A stretch of DNA of 64,000 bases from NCBI GenBank assembly GCA_000727475.1, contig KL647317.1, positions 1 through 64,000 on the forward strand, written 5' to 3'. The position numbers were made by a program, and so were the translations under genes. Positions 12,028 through 25,501 of this stretch are shown in pieces (the stretch's first letter is position 1; each line of letters begins with the position of its first letter). Under the pieces are notes generated by a model, which was not told where the DNA came from, made no database searches, and was given only the letters and a program-made list of their open reading frames with translations. Origin of the DNA: Sarcocystis neurona. Its lineage: Eukaryota; Apicomplexa; Conoidasida; Eucoccidiorida; Sarcocystidae.

Positions 12028-12666
12028 ATACTTGTCTGCAGTCCCCGCTCATGTAGAGCCGACTAATCGGTACACAGCAATTTTTCCGCGCTCCTTTCAG
12101 GAGCAAAAAAAATTACTCGCCATGGTGGTGAGACAAAATACTCCAGGGAAGCGTAAGGAGGCGCTCTTTCCGTGGAGTTCTCTCAGTGTGTGTCTTCGCT
12201 GGTGAGAGGCACATGTACCTCTGGTGACTTAGAGGGTTGTCGACAAGGTACGGCCGCTATGGAAGGCCTCTGATCGGGTGAATCGCTGCAGACTATTCTT
12301 CCTCGAGTACACACCTGGCACTCATCCGCTAGCACGTTGCAGTTGGGGAGCAGTAGCAGCGAAGAGGACAAACGCCCGTGTGTCTGCCCCCGTGGCCACT
12401 CATATTCCTTTATATGAAAGCGGCGTTACAGCAACTGACATAGCGCCCGAGTTGGACAGCGTGAGAAGAAGAACGCAGCCACGTACGTGCACTACTGGAG
12501 ACCGGCCTTTCGTAGCTGCGCTCTTACAACTTGAAGCTGAACAAATAGCCTACTAGGAGACACGCAAATCAATCCGCACCCATTCTGTCTTCCATAGTGC
12601 GGTATCCTCTCCCACCTTGGAAAGCTCCCGCGGGGTCGCAGGCACGCAGTGTCTCATTTATTGCAG

Positions 12667-12970
12667 GTAACTGTGCTACGCACCTGGTGCGTCTGGTAGC
12701 CTCGTTTCTCTGTGGGGTTTATCTGGAGAGCCAAAACAGCCAAGCAGACCGTGCTCAGCAGGTTTGTCACCAGTGGTTGACGCTGAGCACACACCGGAGC
12801 AGCCAGAAACTATGCATCTGCAGACAACTTGCTGGAGTGTACGCTTCTGGGACGGCAACGAGGACCTTTTACGGCATTGAGCAGCGCCTCAGAACAAGTA
12901 GTTCTGCTCTAGTAGTACTTTTTATGGCAGTGATCGAAACTGTGCGAACAGTGCACCAGTTACTCAGAGG
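12667..12970 (+). CDS. Candidate 304-nt exon of an unidentified gene
   Basis: The acceptor TTTATTGCAG and donor AGAGG|GTAAGC flank an open frame (phase 1 in, phase 2 out) of about 100 codons. It reads as a helical protein segment (HLVRLVASFLCGVYLESQ, ALVVLFMAVIETVRTVHQLL). The frame stays open 69 bases upstream of the acceptor, so the 5' boundary is uncertain. The stop that ends the raw frame is formed by the donor bases GG|GTAA. No family is recognised; by strand and position it could belong to the gene ending at 18582. Confidence 0.3.
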
Positions 12971-13698
12971 GTAAGCAACAAACTCAGGGTATTATTGTGG
13001 CCCTCGAAACCGTACTAACGTACAATTTTTATTTCGCATACGCAGATAAAGCATTTGTTAAAATAGTACGCGTGACAGTGAGGGACCCTACTATCCCTGT
13101 TGATGTTTCAAGTTGTAAAGATGCAAAATGAGATCACGATTTGACACAGACTGGCGGTCTGTTCGTTGCGCGCTGAAGGGGAAGATACGCCTGCCTGTTC
13201 TGACGTCCGTATAGATAGATATACATATATTGTCCCGCACCATTCTGATATGAGATAACTCCTACAATGCCTTAATGTGTGTTGGAGAAAACTCGGGACA
13301 GGTACGAGAAAGTGGCTTTCATTCTGTGCTCAACATAGTCTGTCTACGCGTATGGCCATGCGTTGACACCGGAATGCGGGCTTGCGCTTTTACAACAGTA
13401 CCTTCGTGGTCAGTGCCTTCAGGACGTGCCGGTGTCCTATTAATATGCGCAGCACATTTGTACTCTTTCTTGTCTGCTGCTCTTCACACAGGCGCGCATG
13501 CATCTTATTCCTGTGCACGTACCCTTGCAGCTTTGAGGTGTCCAAGTGTCCTCCTCTCAGAGTGCGCCTTCGTGTAGAGTCACATTTTGGTGCGGAAGAC
13601 GTCGGCACGAGAACTTCTATGGGCAGCTCCTGGGCGTAGGAATCTACACGTAGTGCATTCCACGAAGTAAAAACGTACTGCATCCCTGATGCTGCCAG

Positions 13699-15131
13699 GT
13701 CACAAAGCGGCACGGCTTTACTGCAGCTTGTACCATTCAGTGAGCCGGCGTCGATACGCCGAACACGCGCTCAACAAGTGGACGCCTGTGCACGCTTTAC
13801 AAAAGTATCATCAGTCGCCCAACGATAGCGTAGAACGCCTTCGGCCTTATACACAGGACACCGTTAGTCGCATACGTGCAGGTAGCTGACTGTGCATATA
13901 TGCTCCATATTTATATACGCGTTTAAGCTTGTGTACGCTGTCACATCGCCGTGCTTCTACCGCACGATCAGCTGCACCAGAAAGAGGCTTCTGTGTTATG
14001 TGCGGTCAAATGCATAGGAGCGGGATGCCATGCAGTCGAGGGTAATGTTACTTCCGCAAGTTCGTGATGGTGTACTTGTGAGGCGAACTACTCTGTGGCA
14101 GGCGGGTTTCACTATGCTACACATTCGAGCTCCGGATGCTGCACGGCCGGAACCAGCGTCTCTTGAAAAAGCTTGACACATGGATAAAAATTAGCGGCGG
14201 CCGTCTGTTATGCAGGTTTGTCGAGAGTGCTGTCGTCCAAACACACAACACTTTGACGGTGACGGTTCAGATTTTCAGGAAGATGAGCGGACCACAACAA
14301 AAAGACACCATGAAGCAGCAGAGAGGGCGGAAGGGAACTTTGCAAACTGAAGCTGCTTTGCTAACGTCTTTCCAGTACGCGCTCACCGTCATCTGTGCCA
14401 CGACATGTGTACGCGTAGGATATGGGCAGCCAAGTCAGAGGAGTTGTTCCCGTCCGTCCTTCGGGAACTGTTATATTGAAAGGGAGAGAGGGAAGTGAAG
14501 CTGCATTAAGCATATATCCATGTGTATAGATCTAGACACGTGACGACCGCGACCTTCGAAAGTCGGAATTACAGGCTGACAATGCGATAGTCGCTGTAAT
14601 TTTATGTGAATCCGGCGCACCGCGAATATTTCCAAAGTGTACTCTATAATGTGAGGGTTCAGTGGTCCTGTAAGTTCACGAGTGCACGGGCTCTGGCCCT
14701 TTACACAGACGGATTTTGTATGTGGCGCCCGGAGGACTACGTATGTGTTTCATCAACCAATCACATCTCCCTTGACAGTGTGCCCGGCCGCTCTCTATAT
14801 ATGTCACGAGCGCGCCAACGTACACAGTAGCATGTAACACTGCGCAAGCAGAGACGTATCTGTACGCAGACACGTGAAATATATGCCTGTCCTCACACAC
14901 CTGTGGATGTGCACTGGAAGCTCTCAAGTAAATCAGCTCAAGTCACCAAGGAATATATGGACAACCATTTTACCGCCTTAAGTCTTATTTGAGTCTAATA
15001 GGGGAGTACGCACCCTGCACTTCATACGTATGTTGTCGTAACGTACGCGTAATTTTGTACAGCTAACCAGCAAAAGTATGTGCCATCCTATTCAGTTTTA
15101 GTCCTGCATTACTACGTTGTCAACGGCCTTT
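13699..15131 (+). CDS. Candidate internal exons, probably of the gene ending at 18582
   Basis: Five segments link in phase: 13699-13881 (1 to 1, donor GCAG|GTAGCT), 13981-14041 (1 to 2, donor GG|GTAATG), 14216-14414 (2 to 0, donor CGC|GTAGGA), 14575-14605 (0 to 1) and 15063-15131 (1 to 1, donor CTTT|GTAAGC). Segment 14216-14414 has an open frame of 66 codons; the last reads NQQKYVPSYSVLVLHYYVV. Segment 13699-13881 has a second open frame (LLQLVPFSEPASIRR) that is just as plausible, which weakens the chain. Further short in-phase pieces at 15498-15527, 15791-15817, 15980-16006 and 16307-16336 could continue it, but segments of 27-30 bases arise easily by chance. Confidence 0.25.
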
Positions 15132-16789
15132 GTAAGCCCTGTCCAGTAAACTCGCCACCGACGTATGCGTTCGTGTGTGTCTGTGTGTATACGTTTGCGG
15201 TCATAGCGGTAAGTCAGTGCACGGTGGCGAAAGCCGTCGTGCAGGGAGACACATATGAAGACAATATGAATGAGTTCTTGTGGCTGAATTTTTGTCTGTG
15301 TCGAGATTTTCACATAGGCACATACGCACGCACAAAAGGGAACTCTGTGTAGCATACAGACACCCACGTTTCACACCCTCTGTAAATTTGATTGTGCGCT
15401 TACTGCGCCATTGAGTATGCCACGCACAAGCCTGGTGGGACTGAAGTGGTAACGTGTGTACCTAGGAAGGACGCTCAACGGTCGTGATTTCCCCCAGCGC
15501 GCACCGCTCTTACCAAAGTGCAGTATGGTACCCACGCACCTACACATGAGCACCGGCTTGTCCACAGGTACGCGTTCATTCACCTACTGGTATGCGGTGG
15601 CGCCTCGCCGTTCGGGCCGTTGTACTGAGGAAAGTTTTCTGAATACCTCCCCGTCGACGTGAAAGACAAACTGATTTCGCGTTAGACACTGCCGTTCATA
15701 CCACACACAATGTACGAGCGAGGTACATTACGAGCGAGGAAAAGAATTTGTGTTGTGCTTTTGACTGGCGGTCATTCCACGTCACGGCAGGACTCGGGAT
15801 AATAAATAAAGATCCAGGTAAGAACCAAATGAATTTGCGGCAGGTCATCTACGAGTGGACCCGCATGTTCGGGGAGACACGAGTACATGCGTAGACGACA
15901 ACTCTTCCCGTGCGATGTGTGCTCCTGCGAGCATATGCGGCAACCTTGGTATTATCTGCAAACGCTTTTGATTCTCCAGACCTCCAAGGGTGGTTTTCGC
16001 CGAGACGTAAGTGCAGCTGGGTGGATATTACATTAGACGGAACGTCTCCGAACGCACGGAGAAACGGCGTACACACGTACGCCGTATATGCATGCAAATA
16101 CAACATATGCAACATACACCATGGTAGATGCGCGTCGGTCACCGACGTGCTCCTAAGGTAACACGTGATTGTCTACATGATTGCTCAGTCGTCGAGCTAA
16201 CAGGTGATATACCTGCGTCTGGACCAGCAAGCAAATTCAACCGTAGCTGCTGAAGCCGTAACACCACTGCGTTACCGGGTGTTGCTTAACACTGGATTTT
16301 TCGCAGAAGGCTTCGCGCAGCACATCCGGCTTAGCGGTTGAATAGGTCGGCACATACAGAAGCAGCCAGAAACAAACTCTCTCTTATTGCTCGGAAAGGG
16401 TCATTCTTGGCATCAGCCTTGTCCTCCTAATCGGTTAGGCGAAAGTGATATTTCGGGAACTCTAGCTTGGGAAGAAGGTTCTTTAATTTAGCTACTGGTA
16501 TGTTAGCACACCCACTGCAACACGTTTTCTACGTCATCGACAAAAATGCTGGACAAAGTTACCATTAACTTATTATGATGGTTCTATATATGAAGCGCAT
16601 CCCAGCGATCCCTGCCGCCCAAGCGCCTGCAAACCTGGCAGAGCTGGGGATAAACTCCCATCAATAGGTAGGTAGGACATGTGGAAGAATCGTAACGGCG
16701 GGAAACGATGATACAGTCACCTTGTTTCAGCCACACGAAGAAGCGGTGTTTGAGAATAGGGCTCCTTTCGGGCTGGGAAACAGTAGCAG

Positions 16790-18582
16790 AGCATTAGACG
16801 AATGTGGCTGGCCTCAGAGTGCGAATACCCGAACCTATATCGCGTGATTCGTGAAGGGGCGCTAAGCCACGCAGAGTACCGTTCTCTAGCAGAGATACTC
16901 AACATGTTCTATTTCTTAACAGCAGCAGAAAGCCACAATACGCGTATTTCGAAACAAGTAAGTACACGTCCTGACATGCCGTGGAATGTGCTAGACGAAG
17001 GCAAGCTTCCTCATGTATAAATGTGTGTGCACCGCTGATACAGCGTAAACGGCTGTATCGGTTTCACCACTGCTGATGATTACCAATAATGTGCAAACGA
17101 CAGCACTTTCATCTCTAAACGTCCACTACTCTGTACTTGACGGTCGTGCGAAGGACTCTGGTAGAGCGTTTGCGATTCTGCTAAGCGATTAGAGTATCCG
17201 AGTGAGGATGTACGCTAGCAAGCATGTGCCCGGTCTTACCCCGCAGCCCCTTTAATGCGTAAAGGGTTCGACTGCAACACGCTATGAGCAACGTATATCG
17301 TTGGACGAGGGTCACAGCCCTCGACAACAAACGAATAATTTTCCCAGCCTGATGCACGTCGCGGGTGATCACATTCTGTCTCTACGTGTGCCTGCGAGAC
17401 GAGGAGAAGAGGCACGACGGAGCACCCTCATCTGCTTCTATGGGAATACGTGATCAATCTTTTTTTGTCATGTACTACTCCGTTAATCCGTTATGCCGAT
17501 TCCATCGCAGGTATGCGTGCAGTGCTTGTCTGTTCCTGTACGCAGGAGAGGTTATAGCCTCACAAATGCTCAACTCCCCCTGAATAAGTTGAGGGACCAG
17601 CTGACGTCCCCTATGGACGTGGAGGAGCTGAAGACGTCGTGCCAAGCCATGCTCCCCGCGTTGCCCATAAACACAGAGGCGTGCGGGGACCTGCTTGCTC
17701 TACCTTGGTTGCCCTAAAAAGCGCATGTCAAAGCACACACGCCTGAGCGCCACGCCCCCTACGCTGAAGCCGCGTTACATCTGTGTGTTGCTCCAGTTTA
17801 GTAGAGGTGTACAAACAAGGGAGAAGCATTGCGCATATTGTCTCAGTTTTTCCAAGCTTTCTGCAGACAGCGTACGACGTTCTAGCTGAATTCCTTCCAC
17901 AATTGCAGGGACTTTGCTGCCCCCGAGGCGAAACCACACCTGTCTGCGCTCAACTACGAGCGATAACGCCACCCGGTAAGGAAGTACTGTTTAATCACTG
18001 TCGTATAACATTCAGATTCATGTACCAGCAGTGTCAGCTGCTTCGCCGTTAATTTCGGGACAGCTAGGGTTCTGATCGTAGATTGGCACAGCTATGCGCG
18101 CTTGATGACCCTAATTAGCCTACGCTCTTGTACACGAAGATCCGCGAAGGATTTTGTGCGTAGATGAGTGCATGCCCCCTAGTGCTTTTGCTCCATTACT
18201 ACTGAATAGAAGCGCAGTGTTTCTTTGCACGTTCTGCTTCATGTAGTGCAACACGGGATCACCGTATCCACACGCGAATATAAGCGCAAGTGCTTGCACG
18301 TACATGAATGCCCTAAAGGGAAGCAACTGTGCCTCTGTACGTACGTGTGTAGGGCGGGTACAACTCGAATACCTCTTTAAACGCACTCCAGGTGACTGCT
18401 ACGAAAGCGATTTCTGCGCTGCACCGAAAAGCACGTCGTTTTTTGAGTCCTCAGAACCCTGTCCTTGGTTGTTCAGTGAGATTTTACAGGAAGAACGAGA
18501 TGACCTTATTGTCACCATCTATTTCGACCTGGTCGATCAAGATGGGAAGCTCTCCAGCTCTTCACCTGTAAAGTTAGTGTGA
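16790..18582 (+). CDS. 3' part of an unidentified multi-exon gene (candidate)
   Basis: Four consecutive segments form a phase-consistent chain: 16790-16957 (phase 0 to 0, donor CAA|GTAAGT), 17511-17707 (0 to 2, acceptor CATCGCAG), 17797-17975 (2 to 1, acceptor TTGCTCCAG, donor CCCG|GTAAGG) and 18392-18582 (1 to stop, acceptor GCACTCCAG). The translation is mixed helical, with pieces such as SLAEILNMFYFLTAAES, PMDVEELKTSCQAMLP, FLQTAYDVLAEFLPQLQG and a last exon with FSEILQEERDDLIVTIYF. I recognise no family. Donor 17707 (TG|GTTGCC) is weak. The gene would continue upstream. Codon third positions show no bias against background, so the support is splice signals and phase only. Confidence 0.42.
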
Positions 18583-20834
18583 ACAAACTGGTGTGTCACG
18601 TGCATATCTGTGCGCTGGGTGTTCCTTCTAGCGGGACGGAGGGAGAAACGGGGACCAACTATATGTTTGACGGGATAGACCGCCCGTCATTTTGCGTTGT
18701 GCGTCCATTGAAAACCTCCTCTTCCGCTGGGTCAAAGTACCGCTCTCCGCATACCCGCAAGGCTCGCACATGCACCCAGAATACAGGAGGCGAAGAAGCT
18801 ACCTGTCGGCTAGACTCTGCGTCCCGCCTGCTGGCAGGTGGCGCGTCTGGTCCAGTTCGCGTTCATCATCGTTCAGTTTCCTACACACGTGAAGTGCGGA
18901 GACGCATTTCGCGTGTGCTTGTCTTAAGCGGTTCCCCTCCGTGCCACCCACTTTTATACGGGTCATGTTCTGCGTACGTGGTACTATCTGCCATGATAAC
19001 GGAGCGACGCGCAGGTAGACGAATGGTATTCACGCACCACGTGTAGGCATACTGACGAAGCAGTGAACCCGCGCTCGTCACCACGCCTGCTCTTCACAAA
19101 TTTCAATGTGGTAGAGCAGCAGAGATCACCTGTTACCTACGACGTTGCGCTGTATCTGTTACTACACAGACACATGGAGATGTAGTCGCACCATAGTCTG
19201 CGCACACCACCCTCACACGCGAACACGCACCTGCGGCTCTCAGTGCGATTTTGCACGTGCGTACTTTCCACAGCTTGTTCACGAACATCTTCCATTCCGG
19301 GCATGCTGAATCCTCGAAAAACACGTGTCGCACCAGCTTGTCGTCAGCAACAACATTACCGGAAGTGTCTTTCGACAGGAGAACCGTCGATTTTATTTCG
19401 GCGACTCTCTGCGCTGCCGCCCCCTGCGACGTATCACACCCTCTCGTTGTTACTGCACTGCGACTTGCGAGTGGCCAAACAACCACTTATACACGAACTG
19501 GTGACAGCTACCCATATACGTGGCTCTGTGGTTCGGGCCTGTCGCCACACACACGTATATATGGGCGTAGAACCATCCTATCGCAGACCGTACACAGGCG
19601 ATGCAACCCATTCCAACACCGAGGCGAACAGGTGGTCCTATATCGCATTGACTAGCGTAAGACTGGCGTTCGTGTTTGACTCGTCGTTGGTCACCTCGAC
19701 TTTCTCGAGCTGTTCGTCAATACGCGCCTGAACGAAGGTTACCTACCACCCCAATTTCACCCGTTTGTTACACCTGCCGTGTTAGCCCGGCCTGCAAAGG
19801 GTTAAATGGTGGTTCTGCAGCAGCAGTATCGAAACAACTCTTTTATCCAGAAGTAGAACCCCTTGGAGTTTCGAGGGGGAACCATACACGGGCGTGGTGA
19901 CACCAGTGGAAACCACGGATGCAACCTTGAGGGCCCAAATGCACAGTGTTGAGGCTCATCTACAACCGCTTGGCGCACGATATACGGGATACGACGCCTC
20001 TACGTATGGATGATGCCACGACAACTGCTGCCGTACTGTGGGCTCTTGAAATATTACTGAATACCGTGCAATAACAGCATGCCGCAACTTGATGCGGGGG
20101 CTGAAACGCGGTAATTTCTACGCGACTATATGTGGAGCAACTAATTGCTAAACTCTCGTCGATTTATGGGCGCGAGCCACATAGCTAGGGAGAGCAGATG
20201 ATACCGCATTGTCAGTAGAGCGGACGGTCTTCACTTTCGTAACAGATGTACTGCGTAACTCACGTTAGTGTGACGAATGGTGATACTGGAGCATTCGGGC
20301 GGTGTAGCGTCGCTTCCTGAAACACATGCTACTGCGTGGTAATACACTGCAGCGCCAATGTGGTGGGTACGCGCCGGCCACGCGTGGGGATCCCACGTGG
20401 TGTACTCGTCCTGCCACGTCCACGTTGTCTGCACGGATAGAGGGGTACGAGAGTGGTAAACCGACCACCAGATGAAAGACTACCACCCCTCCCTCAATGG
20501 CACGTCACCGCCTCTTCCTACCACCATCTCGGGCTACTGAAAACGATCGGTGAATGGCTGAGGGAGGGAACGGAACGAAGGACCGCAACGATCAGCTCCT
20601 CCAGTAGGTGCGATACAACACGGCACCACCCGTCTTCAACCGGAGCGTGCGACAGTGTGATCTCACTGGTGGACGTCCCATCAGAGAACTACTTCTTCAC
20701 TTTCTCACTCTTCGTTTGAAGACGCGTTTAATTCGTCAGGAAGTTTTGTTGTCGTGGCGCTTGGTTCACCGCAACATTTTCTTCGCGAACTCCCCGAACG
20801 CATCCCTGGTTGTCCTCTTGCTTCGTCGAGCAAA
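18583..20834. other. Spacer between the candidate gene and HSP90
   Basis: No exon with good signals seen. The 155-codon (18579-19046) and 162-codon (19243-19731) plus frames look like chance: no family, no repeated splice logic. The final 150 bases before HSP90 are probably its promoter and 5' UTR. Confidence 0.5.
20781..20790 (+). promoter_or_regulatory. Heat-shock-element-like inverted repeat upstream of HSP90
   Basis: The sequence cTTCgcGAAc lies 45 bases before the HSP90 ATG. It matches two inverted nTTCn/nGAAn units, but a third unit is not present in correct spacing. Coccidian promoters usually lack obvious TATA boxes and the use of HSF-type elements in this group is not established, so the match may be chance. 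Confidence 0.2.
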
Positions 20835-23800
20835 ATGGCAGAAAGCGAGACCTTCGCGTTCAACGCGGATATCCAGCAGTTGATGAGTAAGTCATTCCCC
20901 ACAGTTGGACGTTCGGTTGTTGCAACACACAGTCCAGAAAACGGCTCTATATTCATGTTTTTATGTGCTTGTCGGATCTTACCTAGTAAGTTGCTACCGT
21001 GTATTCCAGTGGTGGTCGTGTTCGGTGCCAGTGGTGCATCGGTGGTGATTAAACTAGGACTCAGGCTGACCAGCGATCTGAATCTGCAGAATGTAAATGG
21101 ATACGCCTTATAGTGGAGATGGTAGTACTTTGACATGCGGGTGGCGTATGAACGCGTAATCCTGACGATTTTCCATATTTGCCGGGGGTGCGAATTCGTG
21201 CTGCGCAGGGTCTAGGTTACGCTATTTCGTCTGCACCACATTGGAAGTGTACTCGATCTTCACTTGCCCCATCCCTCCTTGACTAGTGTTTCCACGCTGT
21301 AGTCACTGGCTGTCTGTAGTCACGCCGCACGTTTTATTTAAAGGACGTAGCATCTAACGCTGTACAGCTTCAGTGTAGCCTCCTGTCTCGAAGTAACGGT
21401 TCGCCGACATTAACAGGCACCGTTGGGCATTGGCGCGTGCTCGGATTTTGTGTTTCTGACTCAGCTGCTGCAGTGGGTTGTCTGTGGAGATGTTCAACTC
21501 GCTCATCGCTCTATGTGTTTTGTGATACGCTCCCTTTTTTTGATAGGCCTGATCATCAACACATTCTACAGCAATAAGGAGATTTTCCTTCGTGAGTTGA
21601 TTTCCAATGCTTCCGATGCTTTGGATAAGATTCGCTATGAGGCGATCACGGACCCTGAGAAGCTGAAGGGCGCTGAGCGCTTGTACATTCGCATCACCCC
21701 CAACAAGCAAAACCAAACACTAACAATTGAAGATGATGGCATCGGGATGACGAAGGCAGAACTTGTCAATAATTTGGGAACCATAGCTCGCTCCGGCACG
21801 AAGGCCTTCATGGAAGCTCTTCAGGCCGGGGGAGATATTTCTATGATTGGCCAGTTTGGAGTGGGGTTCTACTCGGCATACTTGGTTGCAGACAAGGTGA
21901 CTGTCGTTACGCGCCACTATGATGATGACATGTACGTTTGGGAGAGCGCAGCAGGTGGATCTTTCACGGTTTCGAAGGCTGACGGGAAATACGAGAATAT
22001 CGTGCGTGGCACCCGCGTCATTCTGCACATGAAGGAAGACCAACTGGAATACCTAGAAGATCGTCGTCTGAAGGATTTGGTGAAGAAACACAGCGAGTTC
22101 ATTTCTTTCCCCATTGAGCTTGCGGTAGAGCGCACGGTCGAGAAGGAGATCACGGAGTCTGAAGACGAGGAGGAGAAGAAGGACGAGAAGAAGGAGGAGG
22201 GTGAGCAGGAGAAGAAAGAAAAAGAAGAAGAGATGGACGCAGAGAAGGAGGGTGAGAAGGAAGAGGACAAGAAAGAGAAGGAAAAGAAACACAAGAAGGT
22301 GAAGGAAGTCGTGGTGGACTACGAACAATTGAACAAGCAGAAGCCGTTGTGGATGCGCAAACCTGAAGACGTTGCATGGGAAGAGTACTGCGCGTTTTAC
22401 AAGAGCTTGACAAATGATTGGGAAGACCCCATGGCGGTGAAGCACTTCTCTGTAGAGGGTCAGCTGGAATTCAAAGCTCTCCTGTTCCTTCCCAAACGGG
22501 CCCCGTTCGACCTGTTCGAGACGAGGAAGAAAAGGAATAACGTGCGCTTGTATGTACGACGTGTGTTCATTATGGACGACTGCGAGGATCTTATTCCTGA
22601 ATGGTTGAATTTTGTCCGCGGTGTGGTTGACTCTGAAGATTTACCGCTGAACATTTCCCGTGAATCACTGCAGCAGAACAAGATCCTGAAAGTCATCAAG
22701 AAGAACCTGGTTAAGAAATGTCTGGAGATGTTCCAGGAACTGGAGGAAAAGAAAGAGGACTACTTGAAATTCTACGAACAGTTCAGCAAAAATCTTAAAC
22801 TGGGCATCCACGAAGACACGGCAAATCGCTCGAAGGTGCGTGCTACTAGTGAAAGGGGATCTTGTAGCTAGCATCGTTCCGTATCCTGATACGTGTAAGT
22901 GCGAGTTTGGAAGTGCACATGGGTGGAGGAATGCGTTTGCAGTAATGACATGCAACGACTACTACCAGCCAGTTGTCTGTCCGCTAACGAACGTACATAT
23001 GTCCCTGCTGTAGGCGTTCTATTCAGCAGGCGGACCGCCCCGGTACAGGCGTCCTACTGTTGTATTCCAAAGTTGAATTTCCTGACCTGCTTGTCTTCCT
23101 TCGTGCCTCGTATCCACGCGAGACGCTCGAAAAGGTTAGTAGTGGCGGTTGGGACCAGACACTTTGGTAGAGCAGTGCAGTCGTATTCGCTGGTGTTTTA
23201 CTGGCGAGTACTGGTGCTGCGCGGTTTCCTTAGGGCTGCCTTGGGCCTTTATCCTTCGTTATATTGAAAAATAGTATGAAGGATAAGGCAAGACAGTGGT
23301 CCCTGTCTTCGTCCAAGGCATTTGAGTCACCGCCGCGGAACATTTAGTGCCGTGTTTGCTGGCGAGGCACAGCGTAAACTACTTCACTCTCTGAAGGCAT
23401 ATTAGCTTACAGGACGTGTCTGTTTCGGGAGGATATGAACATGTGAGCAAGTCTATCAGTCGTAGGGAGGGCGTTAGCGCTGTAGTCGCTGCTTTATATG
23501 CTACTCGTAAGTCACATTTCTGTAGAACTTGACCGAGTGTTTAGGGTGTATATGTAGTCTTCAAGGTGTTTATTGTATCTACACGATACCCAGCTGGTTT
23601 GTTTGGGTGCGCCGCTGTGGAACCTGCAACGCGTGCGGCATGCGGGCCTAGGTGCGTGAACTGCGTCTGCGCGGGCATTCGTTTTGGCCAAGTCACGTCC
23701 TGTGCCAGCTTGACCCCGGCAGCACGTTTTGTCGACGGTTTGCGTATTTCCTCACGGTGCCATGCGCAGCGCTACTCGTGTCCGAAGTCAAGTACTTTTT

Positions 23801-25501
23801 CGTAGGTGATGCTGTTCCGTTGCAGATCGCTGAGCTGCTTCGTTTCCACACGAGCAAGAGCGGCGAGGAAATGATTTCTTTGAAAGAGTACGTGGACCGC
23901 ATGAAGGAAAACCAGAAGGATATATTCTACATAACTGGTGAATCGAGACAAGCCGTCGCAAGCTCACCATTCCTGGAGGCGCTTGTCAAGAAGGGATTCG
24001 AAGTTCTTTACATGACAGATCCGATTGACGAATATGCCGTCCAGCAGTTGAAGGTAAGCAACTGTCGCTTGTAGGATGGGGAAGACGATACGTGGACGCG
24101 AGGATGAATTCCATCAATGATTACGAATATAGTGGCGTGTGCCTCGTTCAGTGGACCGCGAACCGCAATTTATGTAAGTCGGTAAGGCTGTTTACGGCGA
24201 CCGAGTGAGGTACTTGGGAGGGATACGCTGTCAGTTCGGATGTGTGTGCAGTGGCTGATTTTTGGTCGGAAGCATATGTCTTCTGAGGGCGGCGCGATCT
24301 GATGACAAAGTACTATGCACCACTCTGACGCTGTATATGACAGCTTCCTGCGGAAATAAGACACAAGAGCTGACTGAATATTCGCCGTAATACATCATCT
24401 GGAACGGCGATTCCTTCGGTGTGCGCACAGGTGTACACACATGTCGGTGACGTCCATTTGTGGCAGTGTGTGGAGTTCACGCTGCAAGGGCGGAGGTGTT
24501 TGTTTTTATTCAAGGTCGACATAAACGCGTCGAAATGGTGTGCGTGCACAGGCATATACATACGTGATGATGCTTATGATGTGGAGCTGCATACATCGAA
24601 CACAGAGCAACAGTCCGTGCTTCACGTCTTCAGCCGACCAGCGTATTCATTGCATACAGCAGGTGGTGAGTTGAAATTTGCCCGTGCACTTGAACTCTGC
24701 TGGTATATCTAATTTTTTCTGCACGGACGCGCCCACAGTGATCGCGAAGCAAATTTTGGTGGTGGTGCTGGGTATATCGTGTCTGGTTGCTGGAATCAGG
24801 ATCGTCGCAAATGCGGGGAAACCGTGCTGTTCCACACCGGTAGCACTCGACAAACAGATACATGCATTTGTGCATCTCTTCTTTTTCGGGTCTTTTGCCA
24901 CGTGGGTGTGCAGGAATTCGACGGTAAGAAACTGCGCTGCTGCACAAAGGAGGGTCTCGAGATAGACGACAACGAAGAGGAGAAGAAGAAGTTCGAAGAA
25001 TTGAAAGCAGAATTCGAGCCCCTGTGCAAACTGATGAAAGAGGTGTTACACGATAAGGTCGACAAGGTGGTGGTTAGCAACCGAATTATTGATTCTCCGT
25101 GCGTACTAGTTACATCCGAGTACGGGTGGTCGGCCAACATGGAGCGCATTATGAAGGCGCAGGCTCTTCGTGACAACTCCATGACCACGTACATGATATC
25201 CAAGAAGACGATGGAAATCAACCCACGCAACCCCATTATTGTCGAGCTAAAGAAAAAGGCAGCGGCAGACAGATCCGATAAGACGGTCAAGGATTTAATA
25301 TGGCTGTTGTTCGACACTGCGCTGCAAACATCCGGCTTCTCTCTTGACGACCCCACGCAGTTCGCTGCACGCATCCACCGCATGATCAAGCTGGGCCTGT
25401 CGATCGATGATGATGAGGAAGCTCGTGACGATGATCTTCCTCCTCTGGAAGAGGTTGAGGGAGCTGCCGAGGAGACGTGCAAAATGGAAGAAGTTGATTA
25501 A
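20835..25501 (+). CDS. HSP90: Cytosolic heat shock protein 90, 4 exons
   Basis: ATP-dependent cytosolic chaperone that folds kinases and other client proteins. Exons are 20835-20886, 21547-22835, 23826-24053 and 24914-25501 (GT-AG introns in phases 1, 0 and 0), giving 718 aa, normal for the family. The GHKL ATPase domain shows the catalytic Glu near residue 34 ([14 protein letters not shown]) with the Mg-binding Asn four residues on, the EDDGIGMT nucleotide loop near residue 80 and [17 protein letters not shown] near 130. A Lys/Glu-rich linker covers roughly residues 218-270. The middle domain carries [13 protein letters not shown] with its ATP-contacting Arg. The C-terminus is MEEVD, the TPR-cochaperone motif of cytosolic rather than ER or organelle HSP90. 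The start at 20835 (CAAAATGG) gives the conserved [12 protein letters not shown] opening; the first intron splits the Ser codon that ends it. Identity is certain; exact splice sites are very likely because each junction restores conserved sequence. Confidence 0.97.

Noticed and set aside
17264..17276. GGGTTCGACTGC, another T-arm-like string
   Set aside because: No matching cloverleaf found by eye on either side.
18579..19046. 155-codon plus-strand frame just after the candidate gene's stop
   Set aside because: Composition looks random, no domain; it overlaps the last bases of the better supported exon in another frame.
21917..22445. Ser- and Leu-rich minus-strand frames of 87-130 codons
   Set aside because: Antisense of the Lys/Glu-rich HSP90 linker.
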